A stretch of DNA of 64,000 nucleotides from Candidatus Rokuibacteriota bacterium (GCA_016184365.1 JACPCW010000072.1:17341-81340); one strand, 5' to 3'. Positions 1 through 8,924 are shown, counted from the first letter of the stretch. Notes: generated from the letters alone by a model not told the origin. A program made the numbers and translations.

Positions 1-55
1 CGAGCGATGGAAGCAACCGAGCGGCCGAGCGGGCGACCGAGCGGCGACGCGAGGC

Positions 56-433
56 TCAGGCAGCGACGTCGTCGCGAGGCCGCGCGCCGACGATCTGGTC
101 CCGCAGCTGCTCCCAGTCGAACGGCTTCCGAAGCACGACGTCGGCGCCGGCGGCGGTGGCGCGCGTGACCTGGCGCTCGTCCGATCCCGAGATGACGACG
201 ACGCGCGGCCGCGGCGTCGCGCTGGCCACGATCTCGCGGATGAGGATCTCGCCGGGAATGTCGGGCAGCCGCAGGTCGGTCAGGAGGACGTCGAACGTCT
301 CCCGCGAGGCCGCGTCGATGGCCTCACGGCCGGTGGGCACGGCCACGACCTCGATACCTTCCACCCCGATGAACAGCGTGAGCAGCTTGCGGACGTCATC
401 GGCGTCTTCGACGAGGAGGACGCGAAGTGCCAT
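56..433 (-). CDS. Single-domain response regulator receiver
   Basis: A 125-residue protein that is almost entirely a CheY-like receiver. The N-terminal strand VLLVEDADD carries the acidic pair, the phospho-acceptor Asp lies in LLTDLRLP, and the conserved Lys is in LRKPF. There is no output domain, so it probably acts by protein contact or as a phosphate sink. The ATG at 433 begins the natural receiver sequence; an ATG 30 bases upstream would add a short basic extension. No kinase is adjacent: the neighbour is a divergent molybdopterin oxidoreductase, so the partner is unknown. The much longer ORF in this frame is an antisense shadow of that gene. Confidence 0.85.
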   Translation of the reverse strand: MALRVLLVEDADDVRKLLTLFIGVEGIEVVAVPTGREAIDAASRETFDVLLTDLRLPDIPGEILIREIVASATPRPRVVVISGSDERQVTRATAAGADVVLRKPFDWEQLRDQIVGARPRDDVAA

Positions 434-475
434 GGATAGCCCACGTGGCAATCGCCGTGCCATGATGCAGGCCTC

Positions 476-2629
476 ATGACGGCCAGCCCTTCGATCGCCG
501 ACGGCACGTTCCCCAGCACCTGCTGGGAATGCGGCACGATCTGCGGCTCGCTCGTGACCGTGAAAGACGGCCAGGTGGCCAAGGTCGGTCCGAACCCCGA
601 CCATCCCGCGACGCGCGGCGCGTTCTGCGTGAAAGGCATTCTCGGCGCGCCCGGCTGGACGACGCATCCGTCGCGCCTGACCCAGCCGCTCCGGCGTGTC
701 GGCACGCGCGGCGAGGGGCGGTGGGAGCCGCTCGGCTGGGACGACGCGCTCGACGTGATGGCGGACGGTCTCGCCTCGGTGCGCGAGCGCTTCGGGCCGC
801 TCGCGATCGCCGGCGCGGTCAGCGGCGCGTTCTTCAGCCGCGGTCTCACCGTGGCGCTCCTCATGCGGTCGCTCGGCTCGCCGAACTGGCTGATCAACCA
901 GGACCTGTGCGGCGGGTGCCGCGCGCTGAGCGACCGGCTGACGGGGCTCGCGATCGATCGCGGGGAAGACATCGACGCGACCCGCTGCGCGCTCGTCGTC
1001 GGGCGCAACCCGTCCGCGGCCGACCCCGCGCAGTGGCAGGCGCTCAGGCGCGCCCGAGCGAAGGGCGCGCGCATCATCGCGATCGATCCCAAGCGCATTC
1101 CGGTCGCGGACATCGCCGATCTGTGGCTGCGCGTGCGGCCGGGCACCGACGCGGCGCTCGCGCTGGCGATGATCCACGTCCTCGTGACCGAGGGCCGGCA
1201 CGACCGCGAGTTCGTCGCGCGATGGACGCACGGCTTCGACGCGCTCGCGGCGCGCGCGGCGCAGTATCCGCCGGAGGTGGCCGCGCGCCTGACGGGTGTC
1301 GCGGCCGACGACATCGTCCGCGCGGCGCGGATGTACGCCGACGGGCCGTCGACGTTCGTGTCCGGCCACGGCATCGACGCGTTCAGCGCCGGTGTGCAGA
1401 CGTTCCGCGCGTATCACGGCCTCGTCGCGATCAGCGGCAACCTCGACCGCGAAGGCGGCAACCGGCGTGTGAAGCGCCCGGCGGGCTATCGCACGTATCT
1501 CGACCTGCTCCATCACCCGGATTTCCGGCTGCCGCGCGAGGTGGAAGAGCGCACGATCGGCGCCGACCGGTTCCCGCTGTGGGCGGGGCCGCGCGGCTGG
1601 CAGATGGCCTGTCACAACCCGTCGGTGATCGACGCGATCCTGACCGGGGAGCCGTATCCGATCCGCGCGATGTACGTGAGCGGCGTGAACGTCGTCGTGA
1701 CGTACCCGAACGCGCGCAAGACGGCGCGCGCGCTCGCGTCGCTCGATTTCCTCGCCGTCGCGTCGCAGACCATGACGCCGACGGCCGAGCTCGCCGATCT
1801 GGTGCTGCCGAAGACGACGACGCTCGAAGAGGAAGAGGTGTCGCTGAACCCGGCCGGTCCGTGCGTCACCTATACCCGGGCCGCGGTGCCGCCGCGCGGC
1901 CAGGCGCGCTGCGATCTCGACATCGCCGTCGGGCTGCTCGACCGGCTCGAGGCCCGCGGCGCGATCGCGAAGAACTTCTTCCGGTGGCGGACCCAGCGCG
2001 AGTTCTGCGACTTCCTCCTGGCGGACACGACGATCTCGCTCGACGACCTCCGCACCCGCGGCTTCGCGACGTATCCCTACCGGCTCGGCAATTTCGACGA
2101 GCAGGGCTTCAACACGCCGACCGGCAAGATCGAGCTCTTCTCGACGACGCTCGACGGTCTCGGCCTCGATCCGCTGCCCGATTTCGTGACGCCGGCGGCC
2201 GAGCGCGAGGGACACGATGCGGGCGCGTACCCCCTCGTCCTCCTGACCGGCGATCGCGAGAAGGCGTACCACCATTCGCGCTTCCGCGAGCAGGCATGGG
2301 CCCGACGCATGTCGCCGGATCCCGAGCTGCGCGTGCATCCGGAGACGGCCGCGGCCCACGGCATCGCGCGCGGCGACTGGGTGTGGGTCGAGACCTCCGG
2401 GGGCCCGGGTCGCTGCCGGCTTCGCGTCGAGCTCACCGAGGCGACGCCGCCGGGCGTCGTCTCGACGGGCATGGGCTGGTGGTTTCCCGACGCGCCCGTT
2501 CCGGACCACGGCGCCTTCGACGTCAACGTGAACGCCGCGATGTCGTACGACGGTCCGTGGGATCCCGTGTCGGGCTCGGCCGACACGCGCGGCCTGCGCT
2601 GCCGCCTCGTCCCGGTCCCCGCCGCGTAA
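476..2629 (+). CDS. Molybdopterin-dependent oxidoreductase (DMSO reductase family)
   Basis: A 717-residue catalytic subunit of the DMSO reductase superfamily. The N terminus has a 4Fe-4S binding pattern, CWECGTIC followed about 28 residues later by a fourth Cys. A Cys-rich segment NQDLCGGC near residue 145 is the likely molybdenum ligand region. The C-terminal third has the molydopterin dinucleotide-binding beta-barrel fold (PLVLLTGDR, VHPETAAAHGIARGDWV). No Tat signal is visible, so it looks cytoplasmic. No electron-transfer or membrane-anchor subunit lies beside it, so substrate and redox partner cannot be assigned. It could be an assimilatory or formate-dehydrogenase-like enzyme; the family call is firm and the substrate unknown. 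Confidence 0.93.
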   Translation: MTASPSIADGTFPSTCWECGTICGSLVTVKDGQVAKVGPNPDHPATRGAFCVKGILGAPGWTTHPSRLTQPLRRVGTRGEGRWEPLGWDDALDVMADGLASVRERFGPLAIAGAVSGAFFSRGLTVALLMRSLGSPNWLINQDLCGGCRALSDRLTGLAIDRGEDIDATRCALVVGRNPSAADPAQWQALRRARAKGARIIAIDPKRIPVADIADLWLRVRPGTDAALALAMIHVLVTEGRHDREFVARWTHGFDALAARAAQYPPEVAARLTGVAADDIVRAARMYADGPSTFVSGHGIDAFSAGVQTFRAYHGLVAISGNLDREGGNRRVKRPAGYRTYLDLLHHPDFRLPREVEERTIGADRFPLWAGPRGWQMACHNPSVIDAILTGEPYPIRAMYVSGVNVVVTYPNARKTARALASLDFLAVASQTMTPTAELADLVLPKTTTLEEEEVSLNPAGPCVTYTRAAVPPRGQARCDLDIAVGLLDRLEARGAIAKNFFRWRTQREFCDFLLADTTISLDDLRTRGFATYPYRLGNFDEQGFNTPTGKIELFSTTLDGLGLDPLPDFVTPAAEREGHDAGAYPLVLLTGDREKAYHHSRFREQAWARRMSPDPELRVHPETAAAHGIARGDWVWVETSGGPGRCRLRVELTEATPPGVVSTGMGWWFPDAPVPDHGAFDVNVNAAMSYDGPWDPVSGSADTRGLRCRLVPVPAA

Positions 2630-2711
2630 GTTCGCGTCGCGACGACTCTTTCGCGCGGCGGGCGCATCGCTGGCACCGCCTTCGCACCTTCCGGGCGGGC
2701 GGAGGGGCCGG

Positions 2712-3197
2712 ATGAAAGCGACGACGGTGCTCAGGCAGGACCACGCGCAGGTGCGGCGCCTCTTCGCACAGCTCGGCCGCACGAAGCCGACGAACATCGC
2801 CCGGCGCCAAGCGCTCGTCGACGAGCTCGTGACGGCGATCGAGATCCACGCCAAGACGGAAGAGGAGCTCTTCTATCCGGTCATCGCGCCGCTCGCGCCG
2901 CGCGCCGTGCAGGACGGGGAAGACGAACATGGCGAGATCGGGACCCTCATCGCCGACGTCGAGCGCTGCGCCGCCGACTCACCGGCGCTCGACCGGGCGC
3001 TCGCGCATCTCCGCACCCGGATCGAGCACCACGTCGCCGAGGAAGAACGCGCTCTCTTCGCCGCCGCGGCGCGGCTCGGCCACGAGCATCTGACGTGGCT
3101 CGGCGGCGAGATGACGGCGCGCAAGAGCCAGCTTCTGCAGAGTCCAATGCAGAAAGCGCTGCGCGGGATGAAGAAGCTCGCGCGGAAGGTCGCCTAA
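2712..3197 (+). CDS. Hemerythrin HHE cation-binding domain protein
   Basis: A 161-residue four-helix protein with the spaced His/Glu ligands of hemerythrin-like domains: RQDHAQVRRLF near residue 11, EIHAKTEEELFYP near 50, DEHGEIGTL near 77, and EHHVAEEERALF near 110. Such proteins bind a di-iron centre and serve in oxygen, NO or iron sensing and storage. The C-terminal basic tail RGMKKLARKVA is unusual in being so Lys/Arg-rich. It is the second gene after the oxidoreductase on the same strand. A TGGCAC-CGCCT-TCGCA sequence about 40 bases upstream loosely resembles a sigma-54 promoter, but one -12 base is off. Confidence 0.92.
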   Translation: MKATTVLRQDHAQVRRLFAQLGRTKPTNIARRQALVDELVTAIEIHAKTEEELFYPVIAPLAPRAVQDGEDEHGEIGTLIADVERCAADSPALDRALAHLRTRIEHHVAEEERALFAAAARLGHEHLTWLGGEMTARKSQLLQSPMQKALRGMKKLARKVA

Positions 3198-3460
3198 GCG
3201 GCGCGGCGTCGGGCTTGCGCGACGACGCCCCGCACGTCGTCGGGCGTCATCCACGTGTGCGACGTCCACTCGGCGGTCTCGCCGCAGAAGCAGGCGACGA
3301 CGACGCGATAGGCCAGCGTGGCCGCGACGTGCGCCGTGTCACAGAAGAGCCCGCCGCAGCCGCGGTGGCCGTCGAGAAACGAGCGCACGCCGCGCAGCAC
3401 GCCCTCGCGCGTCTGTCCGGATCGTCGTCGGTCGCCCGCCGGTCGTGGTGTCATGGGCAT
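3194..3460 (-). CDS. Conserved-looking small protein of unknown function
   Basis: An 88-residue protein I do not recognise. It has a Cys-containing segment GCGGLFCDTAH, a hydrophobic strand VVVACFCGE, and a C-terminal helix. The gene ends tail-to-tail with hemerythrin, overlapping by four bases. The ATG at 3460 is chosen; another in-frame ATG lies two codons downstream and neither has a clear Shine-Dalgarno sequence. Coding is supported by a well-formed amino-acid composition compared with antisense shadows, not by a family match. Confidence 0.5.
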   Translation of the reverse strand: MPMTPRPAGDRRRSGQTREGVLRGVRSFLDGHRGCGGLFCDTAHVAATLAYRVVVACFCGETAEWTSHTWMTPDDVRGVVAQARRRAA

Positions 3461-3551
3461 GCCGTCTTTGCAGGCGGCATTCCGGTGACTCGACACGCGT
3501 CGCGGGCCGGAACGGTCGATGGGGCGCGGGGTTATCGGTCGTCGGCCGCGG

Positions 3552-3791
3552 CTATCGCGCGAGCGGGACGCTGTGGGGCAGGAGCACGGTGCGGGTGACG
3601 GGCCGGATGCGACGGCAGCCCGAACACCTCCAGACGTCCTTCAGAAAGTCCGGCGACGCGGAGAGCTCGCCCGTCGTGCGCGTCACGTCAGCCGGCGCGG
3701 CGCGGAGCGCGCGCGCGAGGCAGTCGTCGCAGAGCGCCTCGCCGCGCGCGTCGAGCAGCAGGGCGACGAGGGCGGGCTTGAACCGCAGCAT
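3552..3791 (-). CDS. Small CxxC...CxxC protein (family member A)
   Basis: A 79-residue protein with two cysteine pairs, CDDC at 21-24 and CSGC at 56-59, separated by 31 residues. A helical N terminus precedes the first pair, and an Arg-rich tail (RRIRPVTRTV) follows the second. The same architecture occurs in the genes at 13978 and 23239 and, with an internal deletion, at 31593. The four cysteines suggest one structural zinc site and the spacing a compact winged-helix-like fold, but this is inference. I do not recognise the family. It is divergent from the GAF-domain gene with about 190 bases between. Confidence 0.7.
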   Translation of the reverse strand: MLRFKPALVALLLDARGEALCDDCLARALRAAPADVTRTTGELSASPDFLKDVWRCSGCRRIRPVTRTVLLPHSVPLAR

Positions 3792-3978
3792 GTGGCGTTC
3801 GTCCTGTGCAGCGGGCGTGCCTGACCGGGTGCACGGGATATCAAGCCGTTGCGCTCGCGGCAGGGTACTCGTTGCCAGACATCGGCCAACCGTTTCGCGC
3901 CTCACCGGCATCTCGCGTGCTTCGACGAGACCTTCCCTCAGGCGCTCGCGTTGGGCGGCCGAGAGGAGTCGAAGCACC

Positions 3979-4755
3979 GTGCAACCCCCTGCATCCCGTC
4001 ACGCCGCCCTCGCCACCGTGCTCTCCGTCACCGAAGCGGCCCGGGCGCTGGCCGACGCGCGCGAGGTCGCTCGTCGCGGCGCGCGCGCCGTCGCGCACCT
4101 CCTCGGCGCCGACACCGCCGTGTACTTCGCCCTCGATGAAACGCGGCAGCAGGCGACCGCCGTCGCCGGCTACCGCGTGCCCGCGGAGCTCCAGCAGCCC
4201 GCGTACCGCATTGCCACGGCCGACGTGCCGCCGGTCCTCCGGGACGCGGGCCGCCGCAGCGAGCCGGTGATCGCGGCCGCCGTTGCCGACGATCCGGGCT
4301 TCGAGTCCGGCGCGCTGCGTTCGCTGCCGCGCGCGCCGCGGTCGATGGTCTGCGCGCCGGCCGTCCACGGCGGCGTCGTGCGCGGCGCGCTCGTGCTGTT
4401 CTGGTGGGAGCGCGCGTACGAGCCCGGCGCGGACGACGTCCGCGTCGCGACGACGGTCGCGACGTGGATCGCGCTCGCGCTGGACGCCACGGCGGTCGCG
4501 GTCGTCGCGCCGAACCGGACGCTCTTCATCATTGCGCGGCACAACGAGCATCTCTACCGCTCGCTGCGGCGGACGTTCGAGGACGACCAGACCGTGACGG
4601 TCATCCTCGATCGACGGGCCGCGGAACGCCGGGCGGGCGCGAGCGCCACGGAGCTCGAGCGGCGCGGTCGCGAGCGCCGGCTGACGCCGGACGTCGAGAC
4701 GCAGCTGCGCCGGCGGGGCTGGGCCGTCGTGACGGTCAAGCCGTTCCGGCGATAG
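3979..4755 (+). CDS. GAF-domain protein
   Basis: A 258-residue cytoplasmic protein with a GAF-type sensor domain over roughly residues 10-165 (ARALADAREVARRGARAVAHLL through the strand GALVLFW). An unusual C-terminal part of about 90 residues is very rich in Arg and Glu (RRAAERRAGA...ERRGRERR). Such Arg/Glu-rich tails recur in uncharacterised signalling proteins and have no assigned activity here. The GTG at 3979 is chosen because AGGAG lies about ten bases upstream. The ligand is unknown. Confidence 0.75.
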   Translation: MQPPASRHAALATVLSVTEAARALADAREVARRGARAVAHLLGADTAVYFALDETRQQATAVAGYRVPAELQQPAYRIATADVPPVLRDAGRRSEPVIAAAVADDPGFESGALRSLPRAPRSMVCAPAVHGGVVRGALVLFWWERAYEPGADDVRVATTVATWIALALDATAVAVVAPNRTLFIIARHNEHLYRSLRRTFEDDQTVTVILDRRAAERRAGASATELERRGRERRLTPDVETQLRRRGWAVVTVKPFRR

Positions 4756-4794
4756 CGTGGCGGGCGCGGTAGGATGGCGCCGGGAGGCCGCGCC

Positions 4795-5394
4795 ATGCCC
4801 GTCCCGATCGACCCCGCGCGCGACGCGCTCGTCATCGTCGACGTTCAGAACGACTTTTGCCCCGGCGGCGCGCTCGCGGTCAACGCCGGCGACGAGGTCG
4901 TGCCGGTGATGAACCGCTATGCCGAGCGGTTCGCGCGCGCGGGCGCGCCGGTGTTCGCGTCGCGCGACTGGCATCCCCGGCAGACGAAGCATTTCAAGGA
5001 GTGGGGCGGCGTCTGGCCGCCGCACTGCGTGCAGGGGACGCGCGGCGCCGAGTTCCATCCCGCGCTCTCGCTGCCGCCGCGGACCGAGATCGTCTCGAAG
5101 GGCATGGATCCCGATGCGGACGCGTACTCGGCGTTCCAGGCGGAGACTTCGGATGGCACGCCCTTCGCCAACGCGCTCGCGTCGCGCGGGGTCCGGCGCC
5201 TGTTCATCGGCGGGCTCGCGACCGACTACTGCGTGAAGGCCACCGTGCTCGACGCGCGGAAGCACGGCTTCGAGGCGTTCGTGCTCGACGATGCCTCGCG
5301 CGCGGTCGAGGTGGCCGCGGGTGACGGCGCGCGCGCGGTCGACGAGATGACGACGGCTGGCGCGCGCCTGCTGCGGAGGACCGAGCTCGCGTGA
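4795..5394 (+). CDS. pncA: Nicotinamidase / isochorismatase-family hydrolase
   Basis: A 199-residue cysteine hydrolase. DALVIVDVQNDFCPGG at the N terminus contains the catalytic Asp, and SRDWHPRQTKHF supplies the metal-binding Asp and His residues. LATDYCVKATVLDA contains the nucleophilic Cys near residue 145 and the preceding cis-peptide region. Length and motifs fit nicotinamidase, which converts nicotinamide to nicotinate and ammonia for NAD salvage. The start at 4795 follows GGGAGG with seven-base spacing. The stop overlaps the GTG start of the FIST gene, so the two are translationally coupled at the head of a six-gene forward run. Confidence 0.93.
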   Translation: MPVPIDPARDALVIVDVQNDFCPGGALAVNAGDEVVPVMNRYAERFARAGAPVFASRDWHPRQTKHFKEWGGVWPPHCVQGTRGAEFHPALSLPPRTEIVSKGMDPDADAYSAFQAETSDGTPFANALASRGVRRLFIGGLATDYCVKATVLDARKHGFEAFVLDDASRAVEVAAGDGARAVDEMTTAGARLLRRTELA

Positions 5395-6596
5395 TCCACG
5401 CCGGCTCCGGTCTCGCCGTGTCGGCCACGCCGGACGACGCGGCGCTCGAAGCGTCGCTGGCCGCGATCCAGGCGTCGGGCACGGATCGCGCGGACCTCGC
5501 GCTCGTGTTCGCGAGCGGCGCGGAAGCCGGCGATCGCGCGCACGCCGTGCTCCATGCCGTACGCCGCGCCACCGGCGCGCGCGCCGTCGTGGGCTGCACC
5601 GGTGTCGGCGTGCTCACCGAGCGGCGCGAGGTCGAGGGCGACACGGCGGCCGCGGTCCTCACGGTCGCACGCGACGGCCTCGTCGTGACGCCGTTCCTGC
5701 TGCCCGATCTCGAAACCATCGGTGCCGACGCCGGGTCGCGCCTCGCCGTCGCGACCGCCGAGACGGTGCTCGAGAGCGGGTCGGTGATCCTGCTGCCGGA
5801 CGCGCGCGGCCTCGATCCGTGGGCGCTGCTCACGCGCTTCGACGCGGCGATGGGGTACGTGCCGATCGTCGGCGCCGTCGCCGCCGGCCCGGCGCTCGTC
5901 GAGTTCTGCAACACGGACGTCACGCAGGGCGGGGTCGCCGGCCTCGCGCTCTCCGGCGAGGAGCCCGTGATCGGCGTCGCGCAGGGTTGCATGCCGATCG
6001 GCGAGCCGTACGTGATCACGGCCGCCGAGGGCACCGTGATCCACTCGATCGGCAGCCGCCGCGCGCTGGTCGTGCTGAAGGAGGCGATCGAGACCCTGCC
6101 GAATCCGAACGAGCGGATCCAGCGCGCGGGGCTCTTCGCCGGCCTCGCCATCGATCCGGCGAAGTCGCCGCTCGAGCGCGGCGACTTCCTCGTGCGCCAT
6201 CTCGTGGCGATCGACCAGTCGAGCGGCGCGATCGCCGTGGGCGACCAGGTGCGCGTCGGTCAGACGATCCAGTTCCAGATCCGCGACGCCGAGGCCGCGC
6301 GCGACGATCTGGCCGCGATGCTGGCGGGTGTCGTGCGCCGGCTCGATGGACGCCGGCCCGCGTTCGGCTGCTACTTCAACTGCGCCGGCCGCGGCGAGGG
6401 GCTCTACGGCAAGCCGGACCACGACGTCACGATGATCCGCGAACGGCTCGGCCCGGTCCCGCTCGCCGGCTTCTTCGGCAACGGCGAGTTCGCGCCGATC
6501 GCGCGCCGGAACCTCTTCCACACGTACACGGGCGTACTCGTGATCTTTCCAGATGGGGGCCCCGACATGGCCCCCATGCCCCCCGACGCTCGGTAG
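5391..6596 (+). CDS. FIST-domain signal transduction protein
   Basis: A 401-residue protein with FIST_N (about 20-230: DLALVFASG, VVGCTGVGVL) and FIST_C (about 235-385: FNCAGRGEGLYGKPDHDV, GFFGNGEFAP). FIST proteins are proposed small-molecule sensors, possibly for amino acids. It starts at GTG overlapping the stop of pncA. The family normally ends soon after HTYTGVLV. Here the last dozen or so residues, GGPDMAPMPPDAR, are encoded by a palindromic repeat element, so the natural stop has been replaced by one inside the repeat. Confidence 0.92.
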   Translation: MIHAGSGLAVSATPDDAALEASLAAIQASGTDRADLALVFASGAEAGDRAHAVLHAVRRATGARAVVGCTGVGVLTERREVEGDTAAAVLTVARDGLVVTPFLLPDLETIGADAGSRLAVATAETVLESGSVILLPDARGLDPWALLTRFDAAMGYVPIVGAVAAGPALVEFCNTDVTQGGVAGLALSGEEPVIGVAQGCMPIGEPYVITAAEGTVIHSIGSRRALVVLKEAIETLPNPNERIQRAGLFAGLAIDPAKSPLERGDFLVRHLVAIDQSSGAIAVGDQVRVGQTIQFQIRDAEAARDDLAAMLAGVVRRLDGRRPAFGCYFNCAGRGEGLYGKPDHDVTMIRERLGPVPLAGFFGNGEFAPIARRNLFHTYTGVLVIFPDGGPDMAPMPPDAR

Positions 6597-6619
6597 CGCC
6601 CCGGGGAACCCGGGGCGCT
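6555..6619 (+). repeat. Two-hairpin palindromic element, copy R1
   Basis: The core GGGGGCCCCGACATGGCCCCC forms a stem (GGGGGCC/GGCCCCC). It is followed by CCCCCCGACGCTCGG and a second, 11-bp perfect stem, AGCGCCCCGGG-GAA-CCCGGGGCGCT. The element encodes the C terminus and stop of the FIST protein and ends just before the GTG of the exporter gene. It is one of seven recognisable copies in the window (see also 8861, 21569, 31265, 41656, 44724, 51804). Confidence 0.93.
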
Positions 6620-6624
6620 CCTCG

Positions 6625-7518
6625 GTGAAGCTTCCGCACGTCGCGCTCGCCGTGCTCGTCGCCGGCATGTGGGGCCTCGCGTTCGTCGCGACGCGCATGG
6701 CGCTCGACGACTTCTCGCCGCCGCAGCTCGCCGCGGCGCGGTTTCTCGTCGCGTGCGCGCCCGCGCTGCTGCTGCCGCGGCCCCGCATTCCGTGGGCGCT
6801 GCTCATCGCCACCGGCCTGACGCTGTTCGCCGCGCAGTTCCTGCTGCAGTTCTTCGGGATCGCGCTCGGCATGCCGCCGGGCCTCGCGTCGGTCGTCATG
6901 CACACGCAGGCGTTCTACACGATCGCCTTCGCCGCGCTCGTGCTGCGCGAGTGGCCGACCGGTCGCCAGCTCGCGGGCGCCGTCGTGGCCGCCGGCGGCG
7001 TGGTCGCGATCGGACTGACGGTGGGTCAGGACCTCACGGTGATCGGTCTCGTGCTCACGAGCCTGTCGGCGATGAGCTGGGGGGTCGGCAACATTCTCCT
7101 GAAGCGGCTGCCGCCGGTGCCGATCCTCAATCTCGTCGTGTGGCTGAGCCTCGTTCCGCCGCTGCCGGCGCTGGCGGTGGCGCTCGCCCTGGACGGCCCG
7201 CTGGCGATCGGCGACGCGATCGCGGGGGCGAGCTGGCGCGGCGTCGCGTCCGTGCTCTATCTCGGCGTCATCGGCAACATCGTCGCGTACGCGATCTGGG
7301 GCGCGCTGCTGCGCCAGTATCCCGCCGCCACCGTCACGCCGTTCGCGCTGCTCGTGCCCTTCGTCGCGTCGTATGCGTCGTCGATCGCGTTCGACGAACG
7401 GTTCGGTGCGCTGCGGCTCGGCGGCATGGCGCTCGTGCTGCTCGGGCTCGCGATCATCGTCGTCCCGCTCGGACGGGTCGCGCGCGGCGTGCCGGCCGCA
7501 TCGCGGAGCCCGTCATGA
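6625..7518 (+). CDS. EamA/DMT-family transporter
   Basis: A 297-residue integral membrane protein with about ten hydrophobic helices in two EamA repeats (first repeat VLVAGMWGLAFVATRMAL; second ALSAMSWGVGNILLK-like). Proteins of this kind export metabolites such as amino-acid derivatives. The GTG at 6625 is preferred over the upstream ATG in the ORF track, because the extra 24 residues of that ORF are simply translation of the palindromic repeat. Its stop overlaps the ATG of the methyltransferase gene. Substrate unknown. Confidence 0.9.
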   Translation: MKLPHVALAVLVAGMWGLAFVATRMALDDFSPPQLAAARFLVACAPALLLPRPRIPWALLIATGLTLFAAQFLLQFFGIALGMPPGLASVVMHTQAFYTIAFAALVLREWPTGRQLAGAVVAAGGVVAIGLTVGQDLTVIGLVLTSLSAMSWGVGNILLKRLPPVPILNLVVWLSLVPPLPALAVALALDGPLAIGDAIAGASWRGVASVLYLGVIGNIVAYAIWGALLRQYPAATVTPFALLVPFVASYASSIAFDERFGALRLGGMALVLLGLAIIVVPLGRVARGVPAASRSPS

Positions 7519-8123
7519 GAGGGTGCGAGCAGATTCCGTGGCTCTACGACGCGCTCTGCACCGTGTGCGAGGCGACCGGATTCAAGCGGTGGCGGCAATG
7601 GCTCGCCACGGGCGCACGCGGTCGCACCCTCGACCTCGGCTGCGGTACGGGGCGGAACCTGCCGCTCTTTCCCTCCGGCGTGCGCGCCGTCGGCGTCGAT
7701 CCGGAGCGCGCGTCGCTCCGCCGCGCACGCCGGCGCTCGCGCGGCACGCCGCTCGTGCAGGCGCGCGCCGAAGCGCTGCCATTCCGCGACGGCGTCTTCG
7801 ACACCGTCGTCACCGGTCTCGTGTTCTGTTCGGTCTCCGACCCGATGCGCGGGCTCGCGGAGGTCAAGCGCGTCCTCGCGCCGAACGGCACGCTCCGCAT
7901 GCTCGAGCACGTGCGTTCGACGAAGCCGTGGAAGGCGCGGTTCCAGGACTGGATCCAGCCCGCGTGGACGCGAGCGAGCGGCGGCTGCCATCCGAATCGC
8001 GACACCGAGCGGACGGTCACCGCGGCGGGATTCGCGATCGACGAGCGAACGCGCCGCGCGAAGGCGGACATGCGGCGCTTCGAGGCGCGACCGGCGCGAG
8101 GCGGTGAGTACAATCGATCATGA
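7515..8123 (+). CDS. Class I SAM-dependent methyltransferase
   Basis: A 202-residue Rossmann methyltransferase. The SAM motif I is LDLGCGTGRNLPLF near residue 41, the acidic loop is VGVDPE, and motif IV is FDTVVTGLVFCSV. The downstream LRMLEHVRS stretch matches the UbiE/PMT-like group that methylates lipids or quinones. The ATG overlaps the transporter stop (ATGA), and the stop overlaps the start of the LigD phosphoesterase gene. Substrate not predictable from sequence. Confidence 0.9.
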   Translation: MRGCEQIPWLYDALCTVCEATGFKRWRQWLATGARGRTLDLGCGTGRNLPLFPSGVRAVGVDPERASLRRARRRSRGTPLVQARAEALPFRDGVFDTVVTGLVFCSVSDPMRGLAEVKRVLAPNGTLRMLEHVRSTKPWKARFQDWIQPAWTRASGGCHPNRDTERTVTAAGFAIDERTRRAKADMRRFEARPARGGEYNRS

Positions 8124-8830
8124 GCACGAAGCCACGCCGCGAGCCGAGTCTTCCCGACCTGTCGAGGTACGGACGGCTCGCCGAGTACCGGGCGAAGCGC
8201 CGCTTCGACGTCACGCCGGAACCGCCGCCGCGTCTCGCGCGCGCCGTGAAAACGGCCGCCACGGCCAGCCCGAAGCTGGAGTTCGTCGTCCAGAAGCACC
8301 GCGCCGGACATCTGCACTACGACTTTCGTCTCGAGCACGAAGGCGTGATGCTCTCGTGGGCCGTACCCAAAGGTCCCGCGCCCGATCCCGCCGTCAAGCG
8401 GCTCGCGATGCAGACCGAGCCGCATCCCATGGACTACAACCAGTTCGAAGGCGTGATTCCCGAGGGCGAATACGGCGGCGGCACCGTCATGATCTGGGAT
8501 CGCGGCACCTGGACGCCGGAATCGAGCGACGTCGGCCGCGCGCTCGCGAAGGGCGACCTCAAATTCCGGCTCGACGGGCGGAAGCTGAAGGGCTCGTGGG
8601 TGCTCGTGCGCACGCACGGCCGGCAGTGGCTGCTCATCAAGCACCGCGATGCGCACGCGTCGAGCGAGGATCTGACGGCGACGAAGCCGCGGTCCGTCGT
8701 CTCGCGCCGCACCCTGGCGGCGATCGCGCGCGCGGCCGGCGCGTCGCCGCGTCAGCTCGAGCAGGCCGCCGCCGCCGATGTGCCGCGGGATGCGGCCGCG
8801 CCTGCGGCGACGCAGCACCGCGCGCGTTAG
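8120..8830 (+). CDS. DNA ligase D 3'-phosphoesterase domain protein
   Basis: A 236-residue stand-alone LigD phosphoesterase domain. Diagnostic stretches are VVQKHRAGHLHYDFRLEH (His/Asp metal ligands), LSWAVPKGP, and GVIPEGEYGGGTVMIWDRG. This domain trims 3' phosphates and ribonucleotides at DNA ends during non-homologous end joining. In many bacteria it is fused to ligase and polymerase domains. Here it is a separate gene directly before an ATP-dependent ligase, so the two probably work together. Neither Ku nor a LigD polymerase domain is in the window. The Ala/Arg-rich C terminus is low complexity. Confidence 0.94.
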   Translation: MSTKPRREPSLPDLSRYGRLAEYRAKRRFDVTPEPPPRLARAVKTAATASPKLEFVVQKHRAGHLHYDFRLEHEGVMLSWAVPKGPAPDPAVKRLAMQTEPHPMDYNQFEGVIPEGEYGGGTVMIWDRGTWTPESSDVGRALAKGDLKFRLDGRKLKGSWVLVRTHGRQWLLIKHRDAHASSEDLTATKPRSVVSRRTLAAIARAAGASPRQLEQAAAADVPRDAAAPAATQHRAR

Positions 8831-8860
8831 TGTCCGCCGAAGCGCGTGGTCGAGGAGCGC

Positions 8861-8924
8861 CACGGCTTCGCCGGGGCGCTTCCGAGCGCGAGAGGATCCG
8901 GGGGGCCATGTCGGGGCCCCCCAT
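8861..8924 (-). repeat. Two-hairpin palindromic element, copy R2 (inverted)
   Basis: Read on the minus strand, this is GGGGGGCCCCGACATGGCCCCCC followed by GCGCTCGGAAGCGCCCCGGCGAAGCC, the R1 consensus with a degenerate second hairpin. It lies between the LigD phosphoesterase and ligase genes in inverted orientation. It supplies the ATG (positions 8908-8910) from which the ligase frame opens. Confidence 0.88.

Noticed and set aside
2669-2684. TGGCACCGCCTTCGCA upstream of hemerythrin as sigma-54 promoter
   Set aside because: The spacing fits, but the -12 box is TCGC, and such GC-rich matches are expected by chance.
56-2854. 932-residue minus-strand ORF
   Set aside because: Only the first 378 bases at its 3' end code for a real receiver; the remainder is an antisense shadow of the molybdopterin oxidoreductase gene.
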